Shown: one piece after another, positions 44,824 through 56,945 of the stretch | Position numbering within the stretch: the stretch's first letter is position 1 | How the letters are laid out: each line of letters opens with the position of its first letter | NCBI GenBank assembly: GCA_963682025.1 | Contig: OY821519.1 | Span: 103,860,480 to 103,924,479 of the forward strand | Length of the DNA stretch: 64,000 bases | Reading direction: 5' to 3' | From: Cordilura impudica | Lineage: Eukaryota; Arthropoda; Insecta; Diptera; Scathophagidae | The notes under the pieces: model-generated | Seen by the model: only the letters and a program-made list of their open reading frames with translations | What the model was told of the DNA's origin: nothing | The model's database searches: none | Program-made: the position numbers and the translations under genes

Positions 44824-46434
44824 AAATCAGCTGTTTTTAACAAAGCAAACAAGCAGAAGTTATGTCAGGAGCAACTACATATGTACATTTGAACGTAAGA
44901 ATTATGAGCCGTATGTAAATCGCCAATTTTACCATACGCAAGGAATTAATTACATGGGGATCGTAAAACTGACTTTACATGTGGTAATGAGTCAAGGTGC
45001 CTTATATTATGTTACATTACAAATTCCTTGTTTGGTTTAAAACTGATATATAACAACCAACTGATATATAACTTAGTTTTGGCTCCTTACCGGATGATAT
45101 CAAATTTTAAAAGTTGCTCTGGCAATAGTTGTTAAGAATGTGTTAATTTATTTTGATTTTTTCTTCTTTTTTTTTGAAAATAGTCATTAAGATTAATGAC
45201 AATGTGGAGACATGCATACTTATACACCTAAAGGGCGTTTCAATTTCGATGTGATGACATTACTATGATGTGTTGTATGAGCACATTAACGAGTATATGT
45301 ATTTTTATATTTTTTGTGTATTAAACCAAAAACTTACGGTGCGTACAATTTCAATACAAATAATGTAAAATGTAATAAATAAATAGAAAGGTATTAAAAT
45401 AAGGAATAGGAAAAACTACTTACAATAACACACAATAACACGAGCGCGAAAATTTACATTTAATTTACAGAGATAAAATTCGCAGACATATTTGCCGCAA
45501 AAAATATATAAATTGATTGTGGTCAAAAAGTACGTGGACATGAAATGTTTTTCAATGTCTTATTGGTTTCTCCAATTTAAGCCGAAAATACCCATAAGCG
45601 TGAGTAACAAGGTAATGGATCAAATGATCAGAATCTAAGCATACTGAAACATACACTAAATTTTAAGCCATATAATTATTTTATTTGCTCCAAGTCTGCG
45701 TCAAAAGTTAAATGAAGAACAAAAGGCTAATTTTAATAGTGGATACATTTTTGTTGTGTATAAAAATATGTATGTATTTAACAGTTTTTATAACTAAAAC
45801 TTTGCTTACTAAAAATATAAAATATATACTCACGAATAAGACCTTATAAAATTTAGTTTATAATTATCCAATATTTCGACTAACATCGTCGTAGTCATAC
45901 TCAGGAATCTGAATAAAAAAAATATACAAAATCACAGATTATTTAACCCTCTATTGTGTGGAACACCAAATACGGTTTTTAATATTTATAGCATTGTATT
46001 ATTATAAAAATGGGTCTTAATCAAAATAACATTGGTAATTTTTTTTTTTTTTTTTGCTTTGTTTTCTACTAAAATGAAAAGCTAAATTTTTTCAAAGTGT
46101 GTTTTAGCAAATAGTTTTTCGTAAGTGCTTCCAGTATGAGAAATTTATGTGCAATTTACGTAAAATAAATTTAAAAAATATGAAAAACAATATTTTCGTA
46201 TAGAAAATTAAGTTATTTTCAAATAAAAATATAATTTATCTGCAAAGTTAGTATTATAATATAATTATTATTATAATATAGTATTATAATATAATACTAA
46301 CTTTTCGTGGCCAAGACAATGGCGCTTGACACAATGGTAAATGGCGCTTAAAACATTGACATGGACACAAAAAATAAAGGTTTGAGATAAATTGTGTCGT
46401 TTCATTCATTTTTTATTTTTTTCTGTTAAACAAT
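44824..46434. other. no recognisable gene
   Basis: No protein or repeat family recognised. 46245-46305 is a near-perfect AT palindrome (GTTAGTATTATAATATAATT and its complement AATATAATACTAAC). Just after it, GGCGCTTGAC and GGCGCTTAAAAC words echo those right of the next gene (GGCGCTTAAC near 49085). Confidence 0.4.
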
Positions 46435-46672
46435 AAAATAAATAAAAATCTATATAAAAAGTAACAAAATATTTATTTCAAAACAAAAATTCAAAAAGGA
46501 CACTTTAGGATTATTGATTAACAATATAAGAAATAAAAATCTGTATAAAAAAAACATAACATTAATTTCAAAAAAAGAATTCAAAGAGGACATTTGAGGG
46601 TTATTGATTATAATATAATAAATAAAAATCTATAAAAAATCAACACAAATTAATATTAGAGATCAAAACGGA
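46435..46672. repeat. about 90-base tandem repeat, 2.5 units
   Basis: Units start AATAAAAATCTATATAAAA (46438), AATAAAAATCTGTATAAAA (46532) and AATAAAAATCTATAAAAAA (46620), each followed by ATTTCAAAA, CAAA(A/G)AGGACA and TTATTGATTA. It begins just after the stop codon of the minus-strand gene, where a 3' untranslated region would be. Confidence 0.8.
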
Positions 46673-46685
46673 AATTTTAAGAATA

Positions 46686-48491
46686 TTAATTATCATTTTG
46701 ATTGTCAGACAAATTATCTTCTTCGTCTGTCTCTGCCAATTCGTTTTCTTTCTCACCAAATGTATTTTTTATAATATCCTCGTATTCTTGTATGTATTGT
46801 TCAAGAATAAACTTTCTTTTGAGCAGACTCTCTAAATCCTTTCGTTTCGGGCCTGATATTGGCAGTTTTGGAGAATAAAGAATGTCTGGTTCATTGAATT
46901 CTTCAAGGCAAAAATCGAGGGTATATGAAGGAGAAGGTGTTTGAAATTGTAAATATTTTATTTCAGGGGATGCTTTCGAAAAAATAAAAATATTAGATTC
47001 CGTAATCTTGAAATTAATTTGCTCCTTGGTTTTTACTCTTTGTGTTGGAAAGAATTTAAGCGCTTCTTTTTGCCAATCGCGGAAATCTTTGTATATTAAC
47101 ACTACCACCTCAAAAGGTTTGGGATTTATCCTGGCATTGGAAATCAGAGTAATCCATTCTGATGGTGTCCAAATTGTCCTTTTCTTTGACAAATCTCTCT
47201 AAAGAAATGTTAATTTAATTACATTAATATGTTTAGCTTGCTTTTCTATAAACAAAAAAATCATTGTTATGATTTGGCGATTTTTATTTTGTCCAGGACA
47301 GCTATCACAGTATAAGGATATGGATGTAACAGTTTTTCTCTCATCGACGATTTTCAAGTACTGATTGAGGATTGTACAAATTTCATTTGCTCCTCGCATT
47401 CCATCAACTTTTCCAAAATATACGCATTATGTGTTCCACTCTCATAAATTGTTTCGTTATAAAACGAGGATTTTCTCGAGTAATAAAATAGCATACTCTG
47501 CGTATGTGGAACGTTTAGAAATTTTTGCAGGTCAAAACTAGCACAAACAAATGATGATGAACTCTTGGCATTTTCTTGATCTTCCATAAACAGTTTATGG
47601 CTCGTCTATTTCTGTTGAGAATGTTTTGTCACTTTTACTTTCTGTGTTTCATCCAGTTCACGGTCCTTATATGATTCGCAAAAGGTACACTTATCTTTTT
47701 TGGGAACATGGATGCCAATTTTGTACGTTTTGAAAATTCCGCGAAAAAATTTTTCGGAGACAAAATTTATATCCTGTTCCACTTGGATTTCTTTGAATTT
47801 TCTGTAAGGGTTAGAAATACTAAAACACTCGGTGGGCAAGTACGTTCTATTGGTCCTAGAACGGCAATAGTGGGATGGAACCCTTGGTAAGCTTTCAATG
47901 AAAGTGCAAACGGCTTCTTTTAAATCAGCGGACATAGCATTGAACGTAGCTGCTGCACCCATTTTGTCTGTATTTAAAACTGTTGTTTTTCCAAGTCACA
48001 ACTCTACTTGAAATGTTAAGGGTTTTCAGCAAAAACTGCATACATACTTATATTCTTTTCCCTTAAAAATTTATAAAATATTTTCTTGTTTCTGTCTTCT
48101 TTTCAATTTCTTTGCTTCGTCGCCTCTTGATAGGAACACGATCAACGCAGGATAAAATCCAATCTATTTGCTGGGTATGTGGCAGTTTCCAATAAATGTC
48201 AAAAAACTTCTTGCCTTTGCGACTCACTTAATTTGGTTGCACTTTGGCAGGTCTTGCATGGATTTCTTTGCACAGATTTTTGTTTTTTCTCAACACGACC
48301 TCTTTTCGAATTTATCTCCAATCCCTGGTTACATACCTCAATGGCCATGACTTGCGGTTTTGGATTCTTGTTTATTTACTTACTTTCATTCCTTCATTAG
48401 ATTGATTTGCTAATTCAACCATTTGTCTAGCTCTTGAATGAAACAAAATTGGCTTTTGCAATCCAGAGGGACCTGGCAAATTTTCATTCAT
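46686..48491 (-). pseudogene. broken DDE-like gene, unnamed insect repeat family
   Basis: Several minus-strand pieces form one decayed gene. N-terminus at 48491: MNENLPGPSGLQKPILFHSR. Around 47962-47608: TFIESLPRVPSHYCRSRTNR and IGIHVPKKDKCTFCESYKD. An in-frame TAG (47608-47606) follows KHSQQK, and the same frame goes on with VCASFDLQKFLNVPHTQS and MLFYYSRKSSFYNETIY. A frameshift in a TTTT/AAAA run near 47420 leads to MRGANEICTILNQYL and SISLYCDSCPGQNKNRQI. After 47199 the frame resumes as SKKRTIWTPSEWITLI; the family's GHSxxxxD stretch in between is missing. From memory, this order (SHYCR, PKKDxC, FDLQ, RGxxEI, SDxCxGQNKN) is that of an insect repeat family likely to be a transposase. FDLQ, RGANEI and LYCDSCPGQ supply candidate acidic residues. 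I cannot name the superfamily. Confidence 0.5.
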
Positions 48492-48559
48492 GGTAAAATT
48501 ATAAATAATTTCACTAAAATACCACGAAACGATGAACTAACTCCTCACCGAAAAAAGTA

Positions 48560-49207
48560 CGATAACAACTGACGAAAATAAAAGGAACAAAATAACTCAA
48601 AACAAAACCAAAGCCTACTTACTTCATTCAAATATTTGCAATAAAATCAACAGCTATCTGCGCAAAGGTATTTACATACAAAAATACGCTTACAACCGAC
48701 GAGACAAAAAAAAAAAAAAAAACACAAAATAAGTGGGAAAAAAGCAGTAGCCTACTACATAGAAAAATTATTTAAACTCAAAGACAATCATAATCTGGAG
48801 TGTTATAAGCGACAAAAATGGATCAAGTTCTAGTTGGATTAGTGTGCTAAGCGACAATTTCGATTAAACTAAGCGACATCTAACAAAATTTTTGTGTGGA
48901 CCTTTTGTTGCTTACGACAATTAGATTTTTAAAAATGTCGCTTAGCATAATTTTTTTGGCGGATAATACAAATTTCAGGGAGCAACTTTATTCCAGTGAG
49001 AAAACTTGGCGGTTGATACAATTTTAATTTCTCTCTAGTTTTCTTTGCATCCATGATAGGGCAGCGAAACTCAGGCCAAAATGTGGCGCTTAACTTCTAG
49101 TATAGTTCCACATCAAAAAGTCATTTTCGGAAAATAATTAACTTACATACATACAGATGTGCAGCTTATTTTTTTTTTCCATAAAAACCAATGCAAATTT
49201 TCTAGAA
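48560..49207. repeat. AAGCGACA subterminal repeats
   Basis: Between about 48808 and 48960 the word AAGCGACA occurs three times forward (48809, 48849, 48875) and once reversed (TGTCGCTTAGC near 48938), with a decayed form GCTTACGACA near 48913. Such iterated words often sit just inside transposon ends, here on the 5' side of the broken DDE-like gene. No terminal repeat can be fixed with certainty. Confidence 0.5.
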
Positions 49208-50420
49208 ATGGATGTGCGGTCATTTTATGAAAAATTAAAATATGTTAATGAAATTACTAATGGTTATGAAAGTGATACTGACCATGTACCTTATGCTGAT
49301 GAAGAATACTTTGAAAGTTGACCACGTGATCATATTTGTATACCGGAGACTATGACGTCGATTACACAGATGACTCGGATAAAACTACTACGTCCATTGG
49401 AAAATCTATTAAAGAGATCCACTTTGAATAGAATTTTTGCCCACTTATTCCAATGAAATATTTCCATATCAAGGTAATTCGACTCTACCTGACTTTACTG
49501 AATGCTCGAGACATCAAACAGAATTGTTTTGTTTGATTTTCACCGACGATTTTGAACTTCGTTGTAGAACTTTCGAATTAAATTGCATTACGAATTGTTA
49601 AAACTGAACTTATATTACCCGAAACGAAATAGATTAGTAGATAGGAGAGTTCAACTAAAACGGGTTGAAAAAATTTCCAATAACAATTTTATCAGCTAAA
49701 TTTATTGGCCAAGAATTCGTTCGTACCACATTAACATGCAACAGATGGCAAACCTTCAAACGATTTTTACACTTTAACAATAATGAATATATAACACTAC
49801 CAGGTGAACCCTGATTTGATAAGCTCTTCAAGATTTCACCAACGTTGGAAAAAAATCATATACGATATTGCTTGCGGCCAAAGAAGAACATTTAGTGGTT
49901 TATAAACAAATAATACCCACAAAGTGCCGATATCACATCAAACAGTATAATCCAGCTAAGGCACACAAATGGGGCCTTCAAAATTTTGTCTTCCGTGGGG
50001 CTTCATGATAAAGTTATGATTTTGACATATTTGCCTGAATTTAAAGTATTACACTTACCGATGGAGCACCTAGTGTTGGAGTAAGTGGAAAATTTGTAAC
50101 AAGATTAGCAGCTACAATACCAAAAGAACAAAATCAGGAAATATCTTTTTTATAATTGGTTTAAGAGTTTGAGCCTTCAGGTGTATTTCATGAAAAATTG
50201 TTTATTGCCTTTAGGTACAGTAAGGCTAAATCGAGTTACGAACTGCAATATATGCTGTCGTTTGTCTTTAAACTTGCATTAGATGAACATATTTGTAAGG
50301 TTGGAAATTAAAAAAAAAAAAAAAAACGAGAACGGCCAGTCTCTGCAGCATCAAACTCTCCCGCAACAATTAGAGAAAATACGCGCACTAGCAATAAAAA
50401 AATATTGCGGTAAGATTTAA
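49208..50420 (+). pseudogene. piggyBac-type transposase relic
   Basis: Starts near MDVRSFYEKLKYVNEI. Across frames, 49440-49830 gives FANEIFPYQGNSTLPDFTEC, RWQTFKRFLHFNNNEYITLP. Then 49910-49990 gives IIPTKCRYHIKQYNPAKAHK followed by WGLQNFV, the piggyBac KQYxPxKPHKWG box. 50070-50230 gives SGKFVTRLAATIPKEQNQEI and LPLGTVRLNRV, and near 50320 a RGRPS-like tail. Stops, frameshifts and lost parts throughout, so inactive. No TTAA-bounded ends were found. Confidence 0.7.
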
Positions 50421-50429
50421 CCTTAAATT

Positions 50430-51720
50430 CAGTGCGGGCTGATGGAATAGGACATTTCAATTTAATTTGCTGATAAACTAAAACCATATAACTACAAATG
50501 AATCCTGTATCTCTTCTGAATAATTCTTAACTACAGAACTGAAAATGATCGTCTGTGTTTATTTACTATTTGCCCATAAACTTGTGCGCATTTCTCCGTA
50601 TCTTGTTTGTAGTTGTCTTTTGTTTGTTAGTACGTCAACTATCCAAAGCATATTTAAATCACATTTCCTTTTAAGGAGCAGTAGGTGGAGCTCTGCTTTT
50701 TCAAATGGTCTGTGCCTTTTAGTCATATATATATATATACCTTGTATATTAGACCCTTCTTCGGTACATCCAATTTTGTTGATAATATTTGATTTTCCAT
50801 TATATTCTTGCTCGGATTTTTTCTTGCTGAATGTTAAACGTATTATTTGCCTTACATGTTAATTTAATTTTTTCTTCATAATATATGTTCGAGTATTTGC
50901 CTCATTCTAAAAATTTGGGATATGGGATAAAGTTTTGTATAATTTTTTAGATTAAAGGGGGGTCATATCGTGTTTTTAAGAAATTCGTTCATTCTCAATA
51001 TTTTTATAATATTTTCTATGATATCGGTGTAGAATTCAATGACGCTTATATTAAAAATACAGTGAATATAATTGGTGGTTAGAGTAAAATATCTCGTCCG
51101 GAAGCTGTTGGCTTTTGATACCAGTTTAATTACCCTGTTTTATTACAATAGAATTGAAATATGGCAGACTATTCTCCTCTTTGACCTCCATTGTAAATTG
51201 AAATTGTCGATTCAATTGAATGAGAGTTCTTATTGCATCATTTTGTTGCTTCTTTCTTCACAATAGCAAAAATGTCATCTACATATAAGGTTAAAATTCT
51301 AGGATTTGTATTAATATTAGCAATTGGTATGAATTATAATTTATCCACTACAATATCAGTTACAACAGAACAAGCGGGAGAACCCATTGGCATACTTTCT
51401 AACTATTTATATATTTGTTCTTCATATTCAGAGTATCTGTTATCTTGTATAAAGAAGATTAGTAGTTTGATAGAATAGTTTTTCAGGATGTGTGTATGGG
51501 GTTTTAAGTTATCCGATTGATCTTCAATAAGTTAGTCCGAATGCTAGGAAATAGCGAAACCACATCAAAGAATTCAAGTACTTCTTCTTGATCAATTATA
51601 ATGTTGCTGACTCTGGATTTAAACCCTATCGCGTTTTTTGTATTATATTCAGAACATTATGGCAAGTTTTTAATATTTGTACCAAATATTTCCATAGTCC
51701 ATATGCTGATAGTTTTCTGT
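50430..51720 (-). pseudogene. Penelope-like retroelement relic
   Basis: Minus-strand words in order: FFDVVSLFPSI-like near 51560, YSEYEEQIYK near 51440, SMPMGSPACSVVTDIVVDKL near 51390, LYVDDIFAIVKKEAT at 51294-51250, FQFTMEVKEENSLPYFNSIV near 51200, and WYQKPTASGRDIL near 51120. GMPMGSP, the YVDD catalytic box and WYxKPTxSGR are Penelope-like reverse transcriptase features and not those of LINE or LTR types. The part below 51000 could be the decayed linker and GIY-YIG endonuclease (ARKNPSKN near 50830), but this is weak. Stops and frameshifts throughout. The plus-strand frames at 50545-51478 are shadows. Confidence 0.6.
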
Positions 51721-52870
51721 TAAAAAGTAGAAGTAAATTTTCATGAAAAAATACATTCTGTTAAAAAAGTATCTTTGCTTTACAAATTACTTAAAAACAA
51801 ATTTTTCTTCAAAGATTATTTTCTTAAAAAGTGCAATTTTTAACCGCTTCTTCAAAATACGTTTTCTTAATAAAGTAATATTACTGGTTCATTGACTGCA
51901 CTTGTCATACACTCTCCACACTACTGTGCAAAGGGTATAATCAGTTTGTTAATCCGTTTATAAATCATCGAAATAAATTCCGAGGACTCCGTAAGCTATA
52001 TATATTCTTAATCCTTATAGAAGGCGAAGTCTTTCTGTCTTTTTGGCTATCTTTGTGTCTGTGTTTCTGTCTGCCAGTTGAAAACATTCTCCTAACCGCA
52101 ATAGACTGACTAGGTTGTACTACTTAGGCTTAAAATGTTCGTCATGATATGCTTGTGTTTCATCTGGAGCCTCTAGGCCCAATAGTCGAGGAATGATCAA
52201 TGAAAATGTAAAGATACTCCGATAAATGTTCATATAAAAAAAAACTAATAATAGTGAAAAATAATTACACATGACAGAACATGTGCCATCCATACGTTTT
52301 TGATCGTTTGCTGTTTCTGCTGCGAAAGAAAATACCTAAAATTTTTGTAATTATCTTATTAATTTTAAATATCATGGTAAAAATCTAGCAATGAAAATGT
52401 TGGATTTTTAGGTATTTAAAAATTCCGCACAGACGAATTTAATACTCTTACTTGTTGAAAGTATATTTTCTTAAAAAAATGCTTGTTTCTTTAATGGGCC
52501 TTCTGCTAAGAATAACCGTTTGCTTTACAATGGATTTTCTTAACATAGTATCTTCTCATAAAAAATTTAACTTTATTTAAAAAATAAATTTTCTTAAAAG
52601 AATGGGGTTTATTAATTTTTTTAATTTAAACATTTCCTTCTTCTTAAGAAAGTTCATGTTCTTAAGAAAGAAATTTTTCTTTAAAAACTATCTTTGCTTT
52701 TTCTCGAAAGCATTTTAATATAAAGATATCTTTTCTTAAAAAGGTGCTTTTCCTGAAAAAGCGTCATTTCTTTAAAAAGTATCTTTCCTTAAAAAGTATA
52801 TTTTCTTAAAAAGCAAATTTTCTTAAAAAGTACATTTTGGTGATAAAATAAGCATTGTTATAAAAGTAAC
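51721..52870. repeat. TTCTTAAAAAGTA minisatellite, interrupted
   Basis: Degenerate tandem units of 15-20 bases of the form TTTTCTTAAAAAGTAT at about 51720-51890 and 52460-52870, on either side of a family B copy. The same motif reversed (AAAAAGTAC...AAGAA) fills 56440-56940. Confidence 0.7.
51906..52454 (-). mobile_element. family B INE-1-like element
   Basis: ACACTCTCCACACTACTG and GCAAAGGGTATAATCAGTTT at one end, a GTCT-rich tract (TTTCTGTCTGCC), and CGCACAGACGAATTTAATAC with TCTTACTTGTT at the other. Same part order as 1708-4632, but only about 550 bases, nearer the size expected of a single element. Confidence 0.6.
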
Positions 52871-54869
52871 TTTTAAGTATGCGTCCGAAATCATATGGAT
52901 CAGTAACATTTGATCTAGACCACTTCTCATAAAATCATAAAATGTTATTTAATGAGCATAATTGTTTTTGCGAACGATAGTTTTATTACAAATGGAGAAA
53001 AAGTATATATCGTATATTTGAAGTATATTTCGTAGTATAACTAGCGGTACAAACACACTACTTACACAATCGTATGATAATCTCCTCGCTATGATAATCG
53101 ACTTTGCAGCAACCATTGCCTTCGTGACATTCCAACTCAAAAAAGAAACAATGATAAGCTTCTTGAATATATCCTGAATATGGTCAGGTCATTCAGTTTA
53201 TCTTGGAACTGTTCATGTGTCTAGTCTAACACAAAACAATTGATTTTATTCGTCCTTAGAACATTGCGATTAATCATACCTGCTTATAACTGAGTGTGCT
53301 GACCACTACTCGATAACAAGGTTTCATGTTGTATATGTCCTCACAAATATTTGTGCTCTAATACGGCGTTGAAGGAGTTTTCATATACCTCACCGACTTA
53401 AAAGCCTGACTACGTTCTGAATATCTGCATATGTGTATCTTTGATGCTGTTTCCATAATAACTGTTATTTCTTGTATACTCTTTGATCATCCATTTTTAA
53501 CAATAATTAGCACTTTTTGACCCGTTATGATTATAAATAATAAAATTAAATTATCAGAATATATTTATTAGTTTTTTTTTTTTTATTTGACAAACGACAA
53601 ACTTAACCAACAATTCGGTCAGGCTAATAATATTCTTATCTTTTTTTGGTATTTACAATAGAAATTGATTCATAGAATTTCCCTTCGGTTAGAAATAACA
53701 AAAGAGGTTACAAATTTGGGTTTTTTTTATTACAACTGAAAAATCATTCTTAATACAAATTTTATATAAAGTACTCTAACCAGTTATTTGTTACAATATA
53801 CTTAAGTTAAAACATTTTCGGTTTGAAAAATGTTGTTATAATAGAATTAGTAGTTGGAGTCGCCAATATTTAGCACTGAAGCATGTTATTATTTGTTCTA
53901 TTAGGTTGCCTCAATTAAATTAATTTAAAAATTTTCATTGGTATACGTAACTAATATTGTAACGATAACGATAGTTTTAATAAAATATTTATTTTAGTTT
54001 TAAATATTCAAGAATTACAATAAAAGTTCTAATTGCTATAACAAATTTTTCTTTTTGTATCTGAATTCCAACCAATCTTTTTTCTGTGTGTGTATTTTTA
54101 CAGTTGTTCAGTATAAAATTTGAAAATTTCATCATTTATCATAATAAGTAAAATCATTTTAAATGAGACAAATTTTATTTATTTATTTATTTATTTACAA
54201 TATTTTAATTATAATTAAAATTATAACTAAGAAATAAAATACTAGCAGCCGAGGCTATCGGTTTGAGACAAATTTAATTGTAAGTTAATCGTAGTATGCA
54301 ATTTTTGCAGTCATCCAGACCTAGTCCTATTAACTGAATTTCCAGCTTCATTCGCTGAGTAACTATTCGTATATATACAGAACATAGTGTGCATTCGGAC
54401 CTATATATACATATATTTATGTAGATAATAATGTTAGTAAAGTGATGTGGCTTTGCCTATGGCGCCATTGGAATATACTATGGACTCTAATATAAATGAA
54501 TGTTCTTTTGTCACGCAATCTAAACAACAATGACTTACGACCAAAGGCTACGTTCACAAAAAATATCAACAAAATTTAAAAAAGGAAGAACCAAACATTT
54601 AAAAATTTATTTGTTTGTATATTTTAATGGAAAACAGAATTACAACCGGTATTGGCCGATTATTGTTTGGATTTTGTTCAAAAATATATCATTAACTAAA
54701 AATAAAGTATTTGACTTTGCAAGAACTACAAATAATTTTGAGTGAGAATGGATCTGATGTTTATATATGATACGCCATTTTCATAATGGGTACTTAACTT
54801 TTACATATTTAGGGTATTATCGCATTCTTGTGTTACTCCATTTCTTGCAGTTAGGAAATTTTAGCTTAA
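52871..54869. other. no recognisable gene
   Basis: The minus-strand frame at 52949-53140 and the plus-strand frame at 54530-54745 lack known motifs. A TTTATTTATTTATTTATT tract at 54175-54196 resembles the tail of the Jockey relic. Otherwise AT-rich. Confidence 0.3.
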
Positions 54870-55245
54870 GCTGGTGCTTGTAACTACAAAAAATATCTCA
54901 CCTATACCCAGATTTTATTATAATGATCGACTCAGAATCAGATTACCTTTGTATACAAAGTATAGATCGTAGATGGCAACATATATTGATAAAAATTAAT
55001 GTATAAACTTTATGCAGCTCTGATTGGTTAAAATTGTTCAGGTGTAATCTCCCACTATATGGCACTACCTTTGGTTTGAATTAGTTTTTTTGAATCCACA
55101 TTTTTCGACCTCATCCGATATAAAAATAATCTGACCATCTCAGTTATCTAATTGTGGTAAATGCCCCATTTTCGTACATCCATTAACGACCGTCTGCGTA
55201 GGATATCTTATGGTCGGTCTTAATCAACTATATTTTTTTACTTAT
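54870..55245 (-). mobile_element. family A copy 9, degenerate
   Basis: TTGTAACTACAAAAAATATC, a CACCTATACCCAGATTTTATTA word and GATCGACTCAGAATCAG at the start and ATGGTCGGTCTTAATCAACT at the end match family A reversed. The middle has diverged beyond easy alignment. Confidence 0.5.
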
Positions 55246-55894
55246 TTTATTACATTTTCTTTTGTCTGGGAGTTTATGAAGACATAAAAGTCAAAGCTTA
55301 AGTTGATTCCATTTCCTGGACTTTTTAATTTTTTTTTGCTTTGCTTTTATTGTTGCTCTTAAGTGTTTTTGTATTTCATTGTTTTTCGCAAAACAAAACA
55401 AAATTTGTGTGAAATAAAATTTTAATTATGTTAACGGCCAACTTAATAATTTTGTTAGAGATGCCATTCAAAAAAAAAAATCTAATAGCTTGTTAAGCTT
55501 AAGGATTTAGTTCGTGGCAAAATTATAAATTGGAAAATATTTAGTAAATTAAATTCTACAAGTTATTACGAATTTGCTTAGCATAATAATTAGATATTAT
55601 TTTAGTTATTCAGGTATATACATTAACTTTAACATTTTTATTTTTAAAACGTTTTTCAATTGTATATTTTAAGCGCTAGGAAAGTTATGTTCTTTTTTTT
55701 CTTTTTTCTATATCGTTTTTTTTTTGCTTTTTCCACTTTAGAATAATTTCCTTAAAATCTATTTCATAATTTTTTGTTAAAATATACTACATCTTCTATT
55801 TTCAATTATTTTTTTGTTGAATATACGAGTAAATGGTGTACAGAAATAAAATATGGGTTATTGCACTTTTGAAACTTTTCGAAATGTATAATAA
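55246..55894. other. no recognisable gene
   Basis: AT-rich with T runs (55690-55740); nothing assignable. Confidence 0.3.
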
Positions 55895-56320
55895 AACCAG
55901 TAAGAGTGCTAAATTCAGCTGTGCCGAATTTTGATACCCTCTACCTCGGTTTTAGTATTTATAATAAATGTAAACAAAATATTTTTGAAAAGTAAACAAT
56001 TTATTAAATTTAATACCAAATTATTGCAGCAAATACACTAATTTTTTTGCATTTTTAGAGGTAACTCCATATTTTATACCATATCTGGACACAGTGATGC
56101 CCAATTTAATCCATTTCATATACCAGCCTGCTCGTAGTAACGACAAACAATAGTGTTTTAACTTTACCCAGGTAAATGGTTTATTTTGTTGACTGACCGT
56201 AATTCAAAAGACAGACAGACAGACAGACGCATGTACGGACATTATATGGACTTGAGTTATTATAGAGATTAAGAATACAAATACTTTATGGGGTCGCAAT
56301 TCATTGTTCAATGCATTACA
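55895..56320 (+). mobile_element. family B INE-1-like element
   Basis: Opens CCAGTAAGAGTGCTAAATTC, GCTGTGCCGAATTTTG, then ATACCCTCTACCTCGG. A GACAGACAGACAGACAGACG tract lies at 56205-56229. The far ACCCTCCACTCC end is not seen before the minisatellite. Confidence 0.6.
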
Positions 56321-56439
56321 ACAGAATATGAATAGTCACAATAAGGAATCATATTTCCCAATGTTTTGAGAGCTAAAAATTATGCGGTATTTCAAAACAA
56401 AACTTTCTAAAAATATTGGCAATTTTTGGTTTACCACAT

Positions 56440-56945
56440 ACCAGGCAAATATGATTTTTTAAAAAAGTACATTAAAAGAATTTTCTTTTTTTTAATGTAT
56501 TTAAAAAAAGATGTTTTTTATAAAAGATCCTTTTTTGCGAAAAGGTAATTTTGTAAGAAAATGTACTTTATAAAGAATGTTTTCCTTTTAAAAAGGTACT
56601 TTTTTAAAAAAGGAGTACTTTAAAAAATACTTTATAAGCAAAATTTGAAGTAAATGTTATTTTAAAAAGTTTAGGTTTTTAAGAAGTTGTACTTGTTTAA
56701 GAAAACATGTTGTTTAAGGGTTATTTTTTAGAAAAAAAAAATTTTCTTTATAAGCATAGGTACTTTTGAAAACGAGGAACTTTTTTTTTTAACAAATGAT
56801 ACCTTTTAAGGAAAAGTGCTTAAAAAACCTGTGCTTTTTTAGAAATGTATTTTAAAAAAGGACACTTTAAGGGAGATACTTTTTGAAGAATGATACTTAA
56901 AAAAAAATTTATTTTTTTAAAAACAACTTCCCTTGTTATAAGGAT
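56440..56945. repeat. AAAAAGTACTTTTTTAAGAAA minisatellite
   Basis: About 25 degenerate units of roughly 18 bases (AAAAAAGTAC, TTTTTAAAAAAGG), the reverse complement of the motif at 51721-52870. Together the two arrays flank 3.6 kb in inverted orientation. Confidence 0.7.

Noticed and set aside
47199..47225. GTAATTAAATTAACATTTCTTTAG interval considered as an intron in the DDE-like gene
   Set aside because: At about 24 bases it is too short for a fly intron, and the family sequence missing there indicates a deletion.
50545..51478. Plus-strand frames that look like short membrane proteins
   Set aside because: They oppose the Penelope-like reverse transcriptase, which explains the sequence better.
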